Shown piece after piece: positions 39,201 through 47,543 of a stretch of 64,000 nt of DNA. Position 1 is the stretch's first letter; each line of letters starts with the position of its first letter. Source of the DNA: Sinobacterium caligoides (GTDB lineage Bacteria > Pseudomonadota > Gammaproteobacteria > Pseudomonadales > Sinobacteriaceae); contig NZ_RKHR01000003.1 of NCBI RefSeq assembly GCF_003752585.1, positions 124,001 through 188,000 of the forward strand, written 5' to 3'. The position numbers were made by a program, and so were the translations under genes. A model generated the notes under the pieces. The model was not told the origin of the DNA. It ran no database searches and saw only the letters and a program-made list of their open reading frames with translations.

Positions 39201-39359
39201 CTTTACGGTAACGTAATCTGTATCAAAGGTTGGAAAAACTTCTTTCTTGATGATGCCCGACATCGCCAGACCACCAAGGATCAATACGAGCATTAATAAA
39301 TTAGAACTGACCTTATTTTGAATCATCCATGCGATAGGGCCACGACGAGGCTCACTCAT
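36252..39359 (-). CDS. RND-type efflux transporter, inner-membrane permease
   Basis: A 1035-residue AcrB/HAE1-family pump that exchanges protons for substrate export. Membrane segment 1 is at residues 19-37, then comes the first large periplasmic domain. The proton-relay pair D401-D402 lies in transmembrane segment 4 (LALGIVVDDAIIAGENI), and a second periplasmic domain and six more segments follow (TM10 region GVVVNDTLVMLDYAN). Its ATG overlaps the stop of the adaptor gene by 4 nt, so adaptor and pump are made together. The sequence resembles the divergent branch found in environmental gammaproteobacteria rather than AcrB proper. The substrate is unknown. No local regulator is adjacent. Confidence 0.93.
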   Translation of the reverse strand: MSEPRRGPIAWMIQNKVSSNLLMLVLILGGLAMSGIIKKEVFPTFDTDYVTVKVSYPGSSPAEIEQGIVLAVEEVMRGVEGIKEVTSTARQGSAVINGELTGDGDRTLVYQDIQQAVSGLSTLPDGAESPVVSMTSRRFSVLKLVLHGDLDNWVLREVIEDVRDQLLQSNSVSDVELQGGSNYEVQVEITRETLERYKLQIDDVARRIRSQSVELPGGSIDSRAGEIMVRVSERAEWADQFSKIPIVTHADGSYLTLGDIATVRDDFSDNKVSFTYNEEPSVSLQVYGSGDQDPLSVSAAVHDKLASIRASLPPGVSLDVLNDRSDLYQGRLDLLLKNAFMGLLLVLVLLGIFLDIRLAFWVTLGIPTSFLGAMLFLPLFDVTLNMVSMFAFILALGIVVDDAIIAGENIHEYRKLGYSNIQAAIEGIKSVAVPLTFSILSNIIAFIPLYFLPGFLGKLFGIVPLVVASVFIISWVEALFILPAHLAHSSEKKEGRWFGRLHRRQQRLSEKLTIGMEHRYSKVLAMVLNYRYLTVALGVFVFVVVMAYAMSGRMGFTLMPRVESDRAAVTAVLPVGSPMSSAIEVRDSLIASANKMIDEYGREQLIRGVRGEIKANQVEVVLQLNGEGVRPVSTGQVVKRWRELTGDLAGVDSLKFESDRGGPGRGAALTIELSHRDDAVLQQASSELAASLGTIAGVSDITDGYSQGKPQLDVELLARGEALGLTNADVAGQLRSAFYGSEALRQQRGRHEVKVKVRLKEQDRLSIYDLEQLQIVTPDGDFVPLNSVAKIHFGHAYTDITRRGGRRTINVTANVEPIENTSAVLVSLNSGVLQGLQEQFPALMISYRGKQQDTQESASSLMVSSLLTLGVLYVMLAIPFGSYSQPLLVMLAIPFGVIGAIIGHKLMGFGMSMISILGILALSGVVVNDTLVMLDYANKQRAKGAEALQAISLAGVRRFRPIVLTTLTTFGGLAPMIFETSRQAKFLIPMAISLGYGILFSTVICLLLVPAMYMVLEDAGVAMGRLRRFFVDSRR

Positions 39360-40597
39360 GACTCAATCACCTCGTCCAGCTCAGACACCACCGCATCATC
39401 ACCCTCGCCAACATCCACATTAGTCGTTATAGCTTTCAATAACGTGCCGACCACCGGCGTCTTCATCAGAGAGGTTATCACCCTTTCACCATCCGTTAGC
39501 CCAGCACCGATATAAACCTGCTCCGCACCACGGTAGAGGATTTGCACGTCACGCACAGCAAGGCGGTTTTCATCCGACATCAACCAAACCTTGTCGCCAT
39601 CACGAATAGCCCCACGCGGCAACGCCACTAGACCATCAACAGGCCGACCATGGATGATAGCTTTAACATATTCGTTAGCCATCACTGCAGGCGCTGCAGC
39701 TAACTTGTTCGCTGTTAGTGCCAACGGGTCCTTTAAACTAATCAACAGCTGAGCCTGACGTGTTGTCGATGTCAGCTCTGGTATCAAGCGCAACACTGTA
39801 GCCTGCCGTTGCTGCCCACCACTGGTGACCACATTGACTTTAGAAGCTAATGGCGAATCTGCCGTTGGTATATCGATCCACTGCAATTGCTTAGGAGGCA
39901 GGGTGACAGTAATCCAAAACTCATCACTCGCCAACAACCCCAACAAAGAGGAGTTAACACTGACAGAGCTACCTAAATCAACTGACTTGTCTACAATAAT
40001 GCCGTCGAAGGGTGCACGAATCTGCGTACGTGTAAGGTTAAGCTCAGCCTTGTTCACCGCCGCTTGCATCGACGCCACTTGCGCCTCTGCTGACTTCAGC
40101 TGCGGCTGCCGAAGAATTAATGAACGCTGTGCCGTCGGCAACTCCTCACCAATAAGCTGATACTCCTGATAGGCGACGGATTGCTGCCCCTTTTCTATAT
40201 GTAAGTCAGCCCTTGCCTGTGCCAGCTCAGCTTTCGCTTTAGCTAGCGCGCTCTGGTAGTCAGCATCTTCGACCGCCAACAAGAGCTCACCTTTTTTGAC
40301 CTGGGCACCAGGTATCAGCTTCGGCGAAACATTGATGACCTCCCCCTCTACACGCGATTTAATATCAATTTTGTGTGCTGGCGATACGAGCCCTCGGGCA
40401 ACGACCTTCGGCATGACCTGTTCTCTATGCACCGTGACTACTTCAACCCATTTGGCCACTTCTGCCATCGGTGGTCGAATACCAGCACGCGTGGGCTTAT
40501 TAAGCAAAGCCATCGCTATGATGGCAGCCAACAGCAGTACCAGCAGCGGGGCACCCACTTTAATCATTTTCTTTTGTTGTTCTGTTAACGATTTCAT
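39356..40597 (-). CDS. RND efflux periplasmic adaptor (membrane fusion protein)
   Basis: A 413-residue adaptor with one N-terminal membrane segment (about residues 16-30), a lipoyl-like segment (SRVEGEVINVSPKLIPGAQVKKG), a coiled-coil hairpin (AELAQARADLHIEKGQQ to NKAELNLTRTQIRAP) and a beta-barrel domain (APFDGIIVDKSVDLGSSV). It bridges the pump and the outer-membrane channel. ATG 40597 is preceded at three bases by an in-frame TTG, which is not favoured. It lies 103 nt after the channel gene in the same direction. Confidence 0.92.
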   Translation of the reverse strand: MKSLTEQQKKMIKVGAPLLVLLLAAIIAMALLNKPTRAGIRPPMAEVAKWVEVVTVHREQVMPKVVARGLVSPAHKIDIKSRVEGEVINVSPKLIPGAQVKKGELLLAVEDADYQSALAKAKAELAQARADLHIEKGQQSVAYQEYQLIGEELPTAQRSLILRQPQLKSAEAQVASMQAAVNKAELNLTRTQIRAPFDGIIVDKSVDLGSSVSVNSSLLGLLASDEFWITVTLPPKQLQWIDIPTADSPLASKVNVVTSGGQQRQATVLRLIPELTSTTRQAQLLISLKDPLALTANKLAAAPAVMANEYVKAIIHGRPVDGLVALPRGAIRDGDKVWLMSDENRLAVRDVQILYRGAEQVYIGAGLTDGERVITSLMKTPVVGTLLKAITTNVDVGEGDDAVVSELDEVIES

Positions 40598-40700
40598 CAA
40601 TGTCTCAGTCCTAGCAATAACTTACTCAACTCAAAGCCAATATAGCCAAGTGATAACTGAATAAATCAGCCATCATTATTCAATTCAAAGATTAAACACA

Positions 40701-42098
40701 CTACTCATCCGCCAACGGCCAGCCACCAGACAGCACTCTATAGAGCTCTATCCGATCACTTAATAACTGGCGCTGAGCCGTCAGCTCCTGTAACTCAAGC
40801 TCTTGAGCTGAGTTTTGCGCCGTCAACACGTCAAGGTAGTTGGTGGCACCATTATGGTAATAAACCTGCTTACGCTGCAGCGTAAAGTAAGCCAAGGCCT
40901 TCTGCTTGCTGATGCTCGCCAGATAGAGCTGCTGCTGTTGCTCATTCACCAGCGCCTTCTCAACCTCTTCGATAGCGTTGAGCATGACACTGTTGTAGTG
41001 ATGTACCGACTCACGCACAACAGCCTGTTGACGCCTCACTTCAGCGCGCCGCTGACCGCCATCGATCACTGGGCCGATAATGCTCGCCGTCAGCTGGTTT
41101 AGCCAACTATCAAATAAATCGCTGCTATTAGCGCTGGCAGATTCGCCATGGTAGCCGAGACTAATGCGTGGGTAACGGTCTTTAATTGCTGCCGCGAGTG
41201 CAGATTGACTTGCATTAATAGAGGTCCAGGCCGACTTTACATCAGCACGGCGCTCCAACAACTCAAGCGGCAACCCCGTTTCCGGCCTATCAGCAATAGC
41301 TGGCAAGGTTGCGAGTGACTCATTAATGGCATGATTAGGTGAGCGCCCCAGTAAAACGTTGAAGCGATAGCGGGCGTTCGCCTCCTCGGCCTTTACCTGC
41401 GTCAACTTAGCGCGGTTGGACTCTACTTGCTGTCGCTGCTGGCTAACATCGGTAATGACCACCGAGCCGGACTTAAAGCGCAGATCGATCACCTCTAGAC
41501 GCTTTATGTTGGCCTCAAGCTGTTTTTCCAATAATCGTTGGCGCTGTAATGACTCTTGCCATTGGTACCAGCTATCTGCAACCTCTGCAGAAAGTGTGAC
41601 GGCTGCTGTCTGATAATCAAATCGCTGTGCACGATATTGTAGCGACGCATCCTCGACACTCGCTGCCACACGCCCCCATAAATCCAGCTCATAGCTGGCA
41701 TCTACCGAACCACGGTAACTATCCTCACCACTATCGGTGTCACGTTGCTGAGTGACACCGGCATCGACGGCAAACCAGCGCGCAGAGGCTCTACTATCAC
41801 GAAACGCAGCCGCCTGCTGTAAACGCTCATAGACGACTAATAAGTCCTGATTATTTTCTAACGCTTCCTCTATATAGGAAGTCAGCACCGGGTCACCGTG
41901 ATTAAGCCACCACGGCCGCTGATCTGCTGTCATCATGCTCTGCTGACTAAACTCAGCATCAACGGGCAATAGCAAAGGATCTATTTCCACTTGCTGCGAA
42001 CTACAGCCACCAACAATCAACACTAAAAGCATCGACCCGCAACAACTTAGCTTCTTCAAAAAGTCACCCATGAACAATTTTATAGTTATGACTCGCAC
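40701..42098 (-). CDS. Outer-membrane efflux lipoprotein (TolC/NodT family)
   Basis: The 465-residue channel subunit has a signal peptide with lipobox IVGGC (C32), so it is lipidated. Two structural repeats follow as in TolC-like proteins: YELDLWGRVAASVEDASLQ early, and LPLELLERRADVKSAW then GPVIDGGQRRAEVRRQQ later. The start is the GTG at 42098 with GAGG upstream, although an ATG nine codons in (42071) is also possible. It is the first gene of the three-gene efflux unit. Confidence 0.9.
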   Translation of the reverse strand: MRVITIKLFMGDFLKKLSCCGSMLLVLIVGGCSSQQVEIDPLLLPVDAEFSQQSMMTADQRPWWLNHGDPVLTSYIEEALENNQDLLVVYERLQQAAAFRDSRASARWFAVDAGVTQQRDTDSGEDSYRGSVDASYELDLWGRVAASVEDASLQYRAQRFDYQTAAVTLSAEVADSWYQWQESLQRQRLLEKQLEANIKRLEVIDLRFKSGSVVITDVSQQRQQVESNRAKLTQVKAEEANARYRFNVLLGRSPNHAINESLATLPAIADRPETGLPLELLERRADVKSAWTSINASQSALAAAIKDRYPRISLGYHGESASANSSDLFDSWLNQLTASIIGPVIDGGQRRAEVRRQQAVVRESVHHYNSVMLNAIEEVEKALVNEQQQQLYLASISKQKALAYFTLQRKQVYYHNGATNYLDVLTAQNSAQELELQELTAQRQLLSDRIELYRVLSGGWPLADE

Positions 42099-42454
42099 CG
42101 GCCACCCTCATAAATTCAACTGTACTGCACTCATAGTAAACATAAGTGTGATACACCGGGGTAGCTTCTCGTAGAATATTGCAAGAATTATGAAATAATT
42201 GTCGAGTAACTCAATATTAATAAATAGCAACATAAGCACGACGCGCTCAACAAAAGTATCGTTTCCTATCAACTCATCTATCAACGACTCACAAACGGCA
42301 AAACGTGGTCATCTATAAAGCTCGCGACTACACTGTGTTAACAGCGAGCACATTTATTCACCATATATGCAAAAATATGCATAAGAAACGATGACAGCCA
42401 CCTGTATCTAAGGTAGATTGCCAGTACACAATACAACTAATAAGGGTTCACACT
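42099..42454. other. Divergent regulatory region between the efflux unit and the LLM oxidoreductase
   Basis: AT-rich, with no gene seen. It contains a close direct repeat ATATGCA-AAA-ATATGCA (about 42366-42381), 70-90 nt before the LLM-type oxidoreductase. The TGCAAA element resembles those in front of ridA. Whether it is an operator is unknown. Confidence 0.4.
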
Positions 42455-43495
42455 ATGCGTCTCGGTCTTGTACTCGGTTATTCTGGCAAACAAATTAATC
42501 TGCCGATGGATCTTATTCATCACGCCGAAGAGCTCGGCTTCGACTCAGTATGGACGGCTGAATCTTACAGCAGCGATGCAGTCAGTACCGCAGCCTGGGT
42601 TCTAGCCAACACGACTAAAATACGTGTTGGCACCGCCATCATGCAGATGGTGGCACGCACACCGGCAACAGCCGCCACCACCGCGATGAGCCTCGCTCAA
42701 CTTTCTGGTGGACGCTTCATCATGGGACTAGGCGCCAGTGGGCCGCAGGTCGTCGAGGGATGGCACGGCACCGGCTACAAGCGCCCTCTTACACGCACCC
42801 GTGAATATATCGACATCTGCCGCCAAATCATGGCACGTGAAGCGCCCTGCCAATACGAAGGAAAAATCTATCAGCTACCGTATAACGGCCCCGGTAGTGT
42901 CGGTCTCGGCAAGCCCTTAAAAACCATCTTACAAGCCGACACCTCAATCCCTATTTATACCGCTTCAATTACCCCCTCAGGGCTCGCGACAAGCGCTGAA
43001 ATCGCCGACGGCGTCTTTCCCGTATGGATGGACCCAAACAACTACGATGTTGTCGGCAAGCATCTCGAAAAAGGCTTCGCCAAGGCAGGTAACGGCAAGG
43101 GGCTTGCCGACTTCGAGGTCGCCCCAGTGATCACGACAATCATGGGTGATGACTTAAAGGCTTGCGAGGGCCCCGCACGCGCCATGATGGCGCTGTACAT
43201 CGGCGGCATGGGCGCCAAGAACAACAACTTCTACACTGATTATGCAACGGCAATGGGTTACGGCGCCGATGCCGAAAAGATTCAAGATCTCTACTTAGCG
43301 GGGAAAAAAGACGAAGCTGCCCTCGCAATCCCACAGGACCTTCTTGATGCCGTCGCCCTACTCGGCCCCGAGGCGCGAATTCGCGAGCAGCTACAAGCCT
43401 GGAAAGCGGCCGGCAGCCGCGGCGATGTTTCTGCCATGCTACTCGGTGCTGTGCAACCCGAAGTGCTGAGCGTTGTTGCAGACGAAATGCTCTAG
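42455..43495 (+). CDS. LLM-class (luciferase-like) oxidoreductase, F420-type family
   Basis: A 346-residue TIM-barrel protein of the bacterial luciferase superfamily. It begins MRLGLVLGYSGKQ and has AEELGFDSVWTAESYSSDAV, TAIMQMVARTPATAA, LSGGRFIMGLGASGPQVVEGWHG and SGLATSAEIADGVFPVWM, which resemble LLM F420-dependent oxidoreductases of the mycobacterial Rv3093c type. Many family members in organisms without F420 may use FMN instead. The coenzyme and substrate are open, since no F420 biosynthesis gene is in the window. It is monocistronic and ends at a strong terminator. Confidence 0.88.
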   Translation: MRLGLVLGYSGKQINLPMDLIHHAEELGFDSVWTAESYSSDAVSTAAWVLANTTKIRVGTAIMQMVARTPATAATTAMSLAQLSGGRFIMGLGASGPQVVEGWHGTGYKRPLTRTREYIDICRQIMAREAPCQYEGKIYQLPYNGPGSVGLGKPLKTILQADTSIPIYTASITPSGLATSAEIADGVFPVWMDPNNYDVVGKHLEKGFAKAGNGKGLADFEVAPVITTIMGDDLKACEGPARAMMALYIGGMGAKNNNFYTDYATAMGYGADAEKIQDLYLAGKKDEAALAIPQDLLDAVALLGPEARIREQLQAWKAAGSRGDVSAMLLGAVQPEVLSVVADEML

Positions 43496-43523
43496 CAATT
43501 AATTGTAAGCACAGAAATGGAAC

Positions 43524-43553
43524 ACAAAAAAACCGGCCTTGGCCGGTTTTTTT
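43524..43553. terminator. Bidirectional terminator between the LLM oxidoreductase and trpS
   Basis: A-tract, stem ACCGGCC/GGCCGGT, T-tract. It has the same stem sequence as the terminator between folD and cysS (4135-4162), and similarly serves two convergent genes. Confidence 0.9.
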
Positions 43554-43617
43554 ATCAGCGGTGTTACTCCACCCAGCATCAATATCACCAACGAGGCGAC
43601 ACCTGCCTAACTAGGTA

Positions 43618-44625
43618 TTAAGTAATCGAGCCAATGCCCACCTTGCGGCGCACCTCAGCCAACAATGGCCGTGCATAGGCGCGCGCCTTTTCGCCGCCCT
43701 GCTGCAACAATTGCTCTATTTCTTCGCCGTTTTCCATCAAACGCTCATAGCGCTCTCGCGCCTCACTAATTTGACCGTCGATAAGCGCGCAGAGCTCCTT
43801 CTTCGCTTGCCCCCAGGCGATACCATTGGCGTATTGATCACGCATGTATTGCACCTGCTCCTCGTTTGCAAAAGCCTCCCAAATCTCAAAGACCGTCGAG
43901 CCTTCAACTTCTTTCGGCTCACCCGGCTCCAATAAGTTGGTGACAATCTTATTGATATGCTTCTGCAGCTTCTTCGGCGGCAAGAAAAGCGGGATGGTGT
44001 TGCCGTAGCTCTTACTCATCTTGCGGCCATCAAGACCACTCAACACAGCCAGATGATCGTCAACCACCGCTTCAGGCAGTACAAAAGTCTCACCGTAAAG
44101 GTGGTTGAAGCGCTGCGCGATATCGCGAGCCATCTCAATGTGCTGCACCTGATCTCGACCGACAGGGATATGCGTGCCATTAAACATCAAGATGTCAGCT
44201 GCCATCAGAATTGGGTAGCTATATAAGCCCATAAAGACACCTTTATCGGCATCAACCTCTTCCTCTACATTTGCCTGCACGGCCGCTTTATAGGCGTGCG
44301 CACGATTCATTAACCCCTTCGCAGTTAACGACGTCAGAATCCAACATAGCTCTGTAATTTCAGGGACATCCGACTGACGATAGAAAACAGCGTTATCGGT
44401 ATCAAGACCCAAAGCCAGCCAGGTTGCAGCAATCTCCTTACTCGACTGCTGTACAGCCTTGGGGTCTGTGCACTTGATTAGGGCATGATAGTCAGCCATA
44501 AAGTAAAAGGACTCATCGTCATCATTACGGCTTGCTTCGATTGCAGGACGAATCGCTCCCACATAGTTGCCAAGATGAGGAGTACCGGTAGTCGTTATAC
44601 CGGTCAATACGCGCTTTTTGGTCAT
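43618..44625 (-). CDS. trpS: Tryptophanyl-tRNA synthetase
   Basis: A class I synthetase of 335 residues that charges tRNA-Trp. The HIGH equivalent is [13 protein letters not shown] and the KMSKS loop is [23 protein letters not shown] and [11 protein letters not shown] lie in the tryptophan pocket region. ATG 44625 (MTKKRVLTG) matches homologue starts and has GGAT upstream; the frame is open 12 codons further upstream. It stands alone here, between two terminators. Confidence 0.96.
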   Translation of the reverse strand: MTKKRVLTGITTTGTPHLGNYVGAIRPAIEASRNDDDESFYFMADYHALIKCTDPKAVQQSSKEIAATWLALGLDTDNAVFYRQSDVPEITELCWILTSLTAKGLMNRAHAYKAAVQANVEEEVDADKGVFMGLYSYPILMAADILMFNGTHIPVGRDQVQHIEMARDIAQRFNHLYGETFVLPEAVVDDHLAVLSGLDGRKMSKSYGNTIPLFLPPKKLQKHINKIVTNLLEPGEPKEVEGSTVFEIWEAFANEEQVQYMRDQYANGIAWGQAKKELCALIDGQISEARERYERLMENGEEIEQLLQQGGEKARAYARPLLAEVRRKVGIGSIT

Positions 44626-44847
44626 AGTCTTATCCAGATAACAGCTTGCGTTTTCGGCCACAAATAGCGGCCTTCATGAGTAACGCTAAAAATAAAGCGG
44701 ATCATTATGGCATAAACCACTCTAACTAACAGCGCCAACCTTACGCCAGACCGGCTATTTACCGCTTAAAGGCTAACCTCATCTCTTCAATAAGCAACGC
44801 ATTGCGATGCTTTTTATCTGCAGAAGCTACAAGTACTTTTCCGTAAC

Positions 44848-44876
44848 AAAAAAAGACGCCCTTGGGCGTCTTTTTC
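44848..44876 (-). terminator. Terminator of the amino-acid transporter gene
   Basis: Stem AAAGACGCCC/GGGCGTCTTT with a 2-nt centre, followed on the minus strand by seven T. It lies 50 nt after the transporter stop codon. Confidence 0.9.
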
Positions 44877-44925
44877 GTCGACATCGAATCGACTCAAGTC
44901 ATGCTGTTAAGGCCACGCTTTCAAG

Positions 44926-46194
44926 CTACATGAAAGCAAGTAGTGGCGAGATACAAAGCAGGATACCGGTACCGATGATTAGATTTGTTGAAGTCCCCTT
45001 GTACTTGTGCAAGCTGGGTGTCGCATGAACAAGGTAAGCCGGAATTAAGCAACCAACAATACCAAAGATGGGAGAGCAAATTGAAGTAAACGATAGGATA
45101 GGTAAATTCAAAGCCACTGACGACCAGGCCAATAGGATGATAAATACAATAACCAGCTTCTCTACCAAGGCTACATTAATCTGCTCCTCTTCATACTTAC
45201 GCTTTAATAGGTTCATCACAATACCGCGACACGCCTCTTTAAAGGCCAAGAAAACACCGAAGAACGATGTCACAACAGCGAAAATATTAACGATCACACC
45301 CACCACAGTAACGAAGCTACCTGGCATATGCTCACCAATCATAGCGAGTGCAGAGATGTTCTCTGTCATTGCCGACTTGGCAGCCTCTTGACTAGTAGCA
45401 AAGGTAAACGACACCGCGAAAAAGAAGACAATCACAAATAAGATAATAAACGAGATCTTCATTGCTCGATAAGCTTTATACCGCGCCACTTCGATTGACT
45501 TCTCATGCGAGCGGAAAGAGATCACCATGGGGCTCAATGACTGGATGAATAAAATCGATGTCAGCGTAAAAGGAAGAGTGATGATCGCATCCTTAAGCAT
45601 GCTTCCGGCATCGCCCATCGCAGGAATGTTAGAGAAATCCCAGTGCGGCACCAACAAAACACCCATGGTTGCCACCAAGACTAAGACTGTAACAGCCATG
45701 AATCCAGATACCTTAAACAGAACCTTCTCACTCTTAGAACCGACAAAAGCCAGAACGCAAATTAGCCCTAAGCCGTAGAAAACATTATGATTAAGATACC
45801 CTTCAGTAACGCCAAAGGTATGAAGATATGATGCACTATCATTAGTCACCGCCAACGAATAGACAAGCACCCAGATAACAAGCATCAAGAAGTAAAGAAC
45901 CCCCAGAGCTACCCCCCAGTTCTTGCCCAGATAACCGGTTATAATCCCGGGGTAATCCTTACACTCTTTAGACTCAGCCAGCGTGTTAATGAACAGCTTT
46001 TGAAACAAGTACATCGCTGGATAGCCGATGACTGAAGACAACAAAAAGACCCATAAACCCATCACACCGACTTGAACAGGTAGAAACACAATACCCGCTC
46101 CGATCGCCATACCAATGCTCATGACGATCCAGCCATAGTCAACCTCGTCAAACTTTATCGCCTTTTGCCACTCTTGCGTAGTCATGCCATGCAT
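44926..46194 (-). CDS. HAAAP-family amino acid permease (SdaC/YhaO-like)
   Basis: A 422-residue inner-membrane permease with about 11 hydrophobic segments. IGMAIGAGIVFLPVQVG and SIGYPAMYLFQKLF-like segments near the N-terminus resemble the hydroxy/aromatic amino acid permease family (SdaC, TdcC, YhaO/CyuP). ATG 46194 has AAGGA 8 nt upstream. In E. coli the cysteine permease YhaO (CyuP) is encoded beside the desulfidase YhaM (CyuA). Here a CyuA homologue lies 5 kb away, with related regulators next to each gene, so uptake of cysteine, serine or a D-amino acid is a fair inference, not shown. Confidence 0.88.
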   Translation of the reverse strand: MHGMTTQEWQKAIKFDEVDYGWIVMSIGMAIGAGIVFLPVQVGVMGLWVFLLSSVIGYPAMYLFQKLFINTLAESKECKDYPGIITGYLGKNWGVALGVLYFLMLVIWVLVYSLAVTNDSASYLHTFGVTEGYLNHNVFYGLGLICVLAFVGSKSEKVLFKVSGFMAVTVLVLVATMGVLLVPHWDFSNIPAMGDAGSMLKDAIITLPFTLTSILFIQSLSPMVISFRSHEKSIEVARYKAYRAMKISFIILFVIVFFFAVSFTFATSQEAAKSAMTENISALAMIGEHMPGSFVTVVGVIVNIFAVVTSFFGVFLAFKEACRGIVMNLLKRKYEEEQINVALVEKLVIVFIILLAWSSVALNLPILSFTSICSPIFGIVGCLIPAYLVHATPSLHKYKGTSTNLIIGTGILLCISPLLAFM

Positions 46195-46793
46195 AGCTAT
46201 TTTCCTTCTTCTCAATACAGTATTAACCAATTTTGAACTCTGGTGATTAACGCCAGCATTTCTAGCCAGCAGCCACCTTATGAAAATTATTTATCAGCTT
46301 ATTGAGTCGCTCATCCCCCCATCGCTTCACTTACTCTCCTGCCTAACTGATCGCTTCCACCCCCTTATGCTTGACGCAACGATAGTTTAAATACACACAC
46401 AATCGCAAGGGTTTTTGCTAAAAAAAGTTGCACCCATGATATAACGCTATTTTTAACATTCTAATCAGATGTTGAGGATTGGGATGATTTAGATCTAAGA
46501 AATAAGGGGAAAAAAGGAGCTTAGTATAAAAACAGTTAAAAAACACAGCATACTTTTAATCAAATATATTTGCATATAATTGGCCGTGTAATATTTTTTG
46601 CAGATTTAACAACCACCACAAAGGCATCATCATTAGCGTTATCGAGCACCACATCATTAATCTTTGCCGCCTAGCAATACCTAGTGTCGGCAGTACTAAT
46701 AGCAAGATCATTGGCACCATGTCGCCACAGCCATCGCATAGGAATAGGGCCAGCAGCTCCCGCTGCAAGCTCTAACCAATACGGAGACTAATA
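46195..46793. other. 600-bp AT-rich intergenic region between the permease and the YheO-like regulator
   Basis: It is much more AT-rich than the flanks and should contain two divergent promoters. TTTTTGCTAAAAAAAGTTGCA (about 46412-46432) and AAATATATTTGCA (46562-46574) are motif candidates. A minus-strand frame at 46556-46768 would encode a 70-residue hydrophobic peptide, but it has a TTG start and no ribosome-binding site at its internal ATG, so I do not call it a gene. Confidence 0.5.
46562..46574. promoter_or_regulatory. Candidate regulator site AAATATATTTGCA (copy 1)
   Basis: An exact 13-base match to 50863-50875 in the azlC/ridA divergent region. Both copies lie in AT-rich intergenic DNA next to amino-acid genes and upstream of a YheO-like regulator gene or its operon. 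They could be binding sites of these regulators. Confidence 0.35.
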
Positions 46794-47447
46794 ATGCGTG
46801 AATTAAACCAAGGGGACTTCGATATACTTAAGTCTGTTGAAAATATCGTTGATGGTATTGCCGCGATGTTCGGCAAACACACTGAAGTCGTGCTGCATAG
46901 CCTTGACGCACGCGCCCCTTCGATTATAAAAATTGCTAACAGCCACATTACTGGCCGCTCTGTTGGTGCGCTCATTACCAATTTGGTGCTAATGAAGCTC
47001 AATGATGAAAAAAATATCTCAGAGCCCTACATTACTGAAGACGAAAACGGCAAAACGCTACGCTCAGTCTCGATCATTATCCGCAACCCACAAAAGCAAG
47101 CCATCGGCCTTTTATGTATCAACTCTAATCTCGACGCTTCTTTTCTATCCGTGATTAAAAACCTAGTGCCGAACTTCTCAACACCGACCGACACCCCCTC
47201 CCCTGAAACCTTTGCTCGCAGCAATGACGAAATGATGGAGGACTCTATTGAAAATATTCGCTGCAAAGTAATGGCAAACAAAAATATCAGTGCCTCGCAA
47301 AAAAGCCGTGAAATGATCACACAACTCTATCAACTTGGTATTTTCGATCTCAAAGACAGTATTCAAGCAGCCGCAACTACCCTGCACATCTCTGTTCACA
47401 CAATCTACCGCTATTTGCGTGAACTACGTGAAGTACAGCCCAGCTAA
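46794..47447 (+). CDS. YheO/DauR-type transcriptional regulator (paralogue 1)
   Basis: The 217-residue protein has an N-terminal PAS-like YheO domain (residues 5-115; ENIVDGIAAMFGKHTEVVLH, SHITGRSVG, GLLCINSNLDA) and a C-terminal helix-turn-helix (residues 170-212; GIFDLKDSIQAAATTLHISVHTIYRYLREL). In P. aeruginosa the relative DauR controls D-arginine catabolism. The protein is roughly two thirds identical, by eye, to the second regulator at 52836-53477, so the two arose by duplication. It is transcribed away from the permease gene, the usual place for a local regulator. Confidence 0.88.
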   Translation: MRELNQGDFDILKSVENIVDGIAAMFGKHTEVVLHSLDARAPSIIKIANSHITGRSVGALITNLVLMKLNDEKNISEPYITEDENGKTLRSVSIIIRNPQKQAIGLLCINSNLDASFLSVIKNLVPNFSTPTDTPSPETFARSNDEMMEDSIENIRCKVMANKNISASQKSREMITQLYQLGIFDLKDSIQAAATTLHISVHTIYRYLRELREVQPS

Positions 47448-47543
47448 CTGCCAACTCGACAACCTTAATTTCTCAGCACTCGATAAAACAATAAACACCA
47501 GTTCACAATAAGTTTCGACACTAAAAAGCGAACAAAGGCAAAG

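Noticed and set aside
43524-43553. Repeated element, since the stem ACCGGCC/GGCCGGT also occurs at 4135-4162
   Set aside because: Both are simple bidirectional terminators between convergent genes. Similar stems arise independently.
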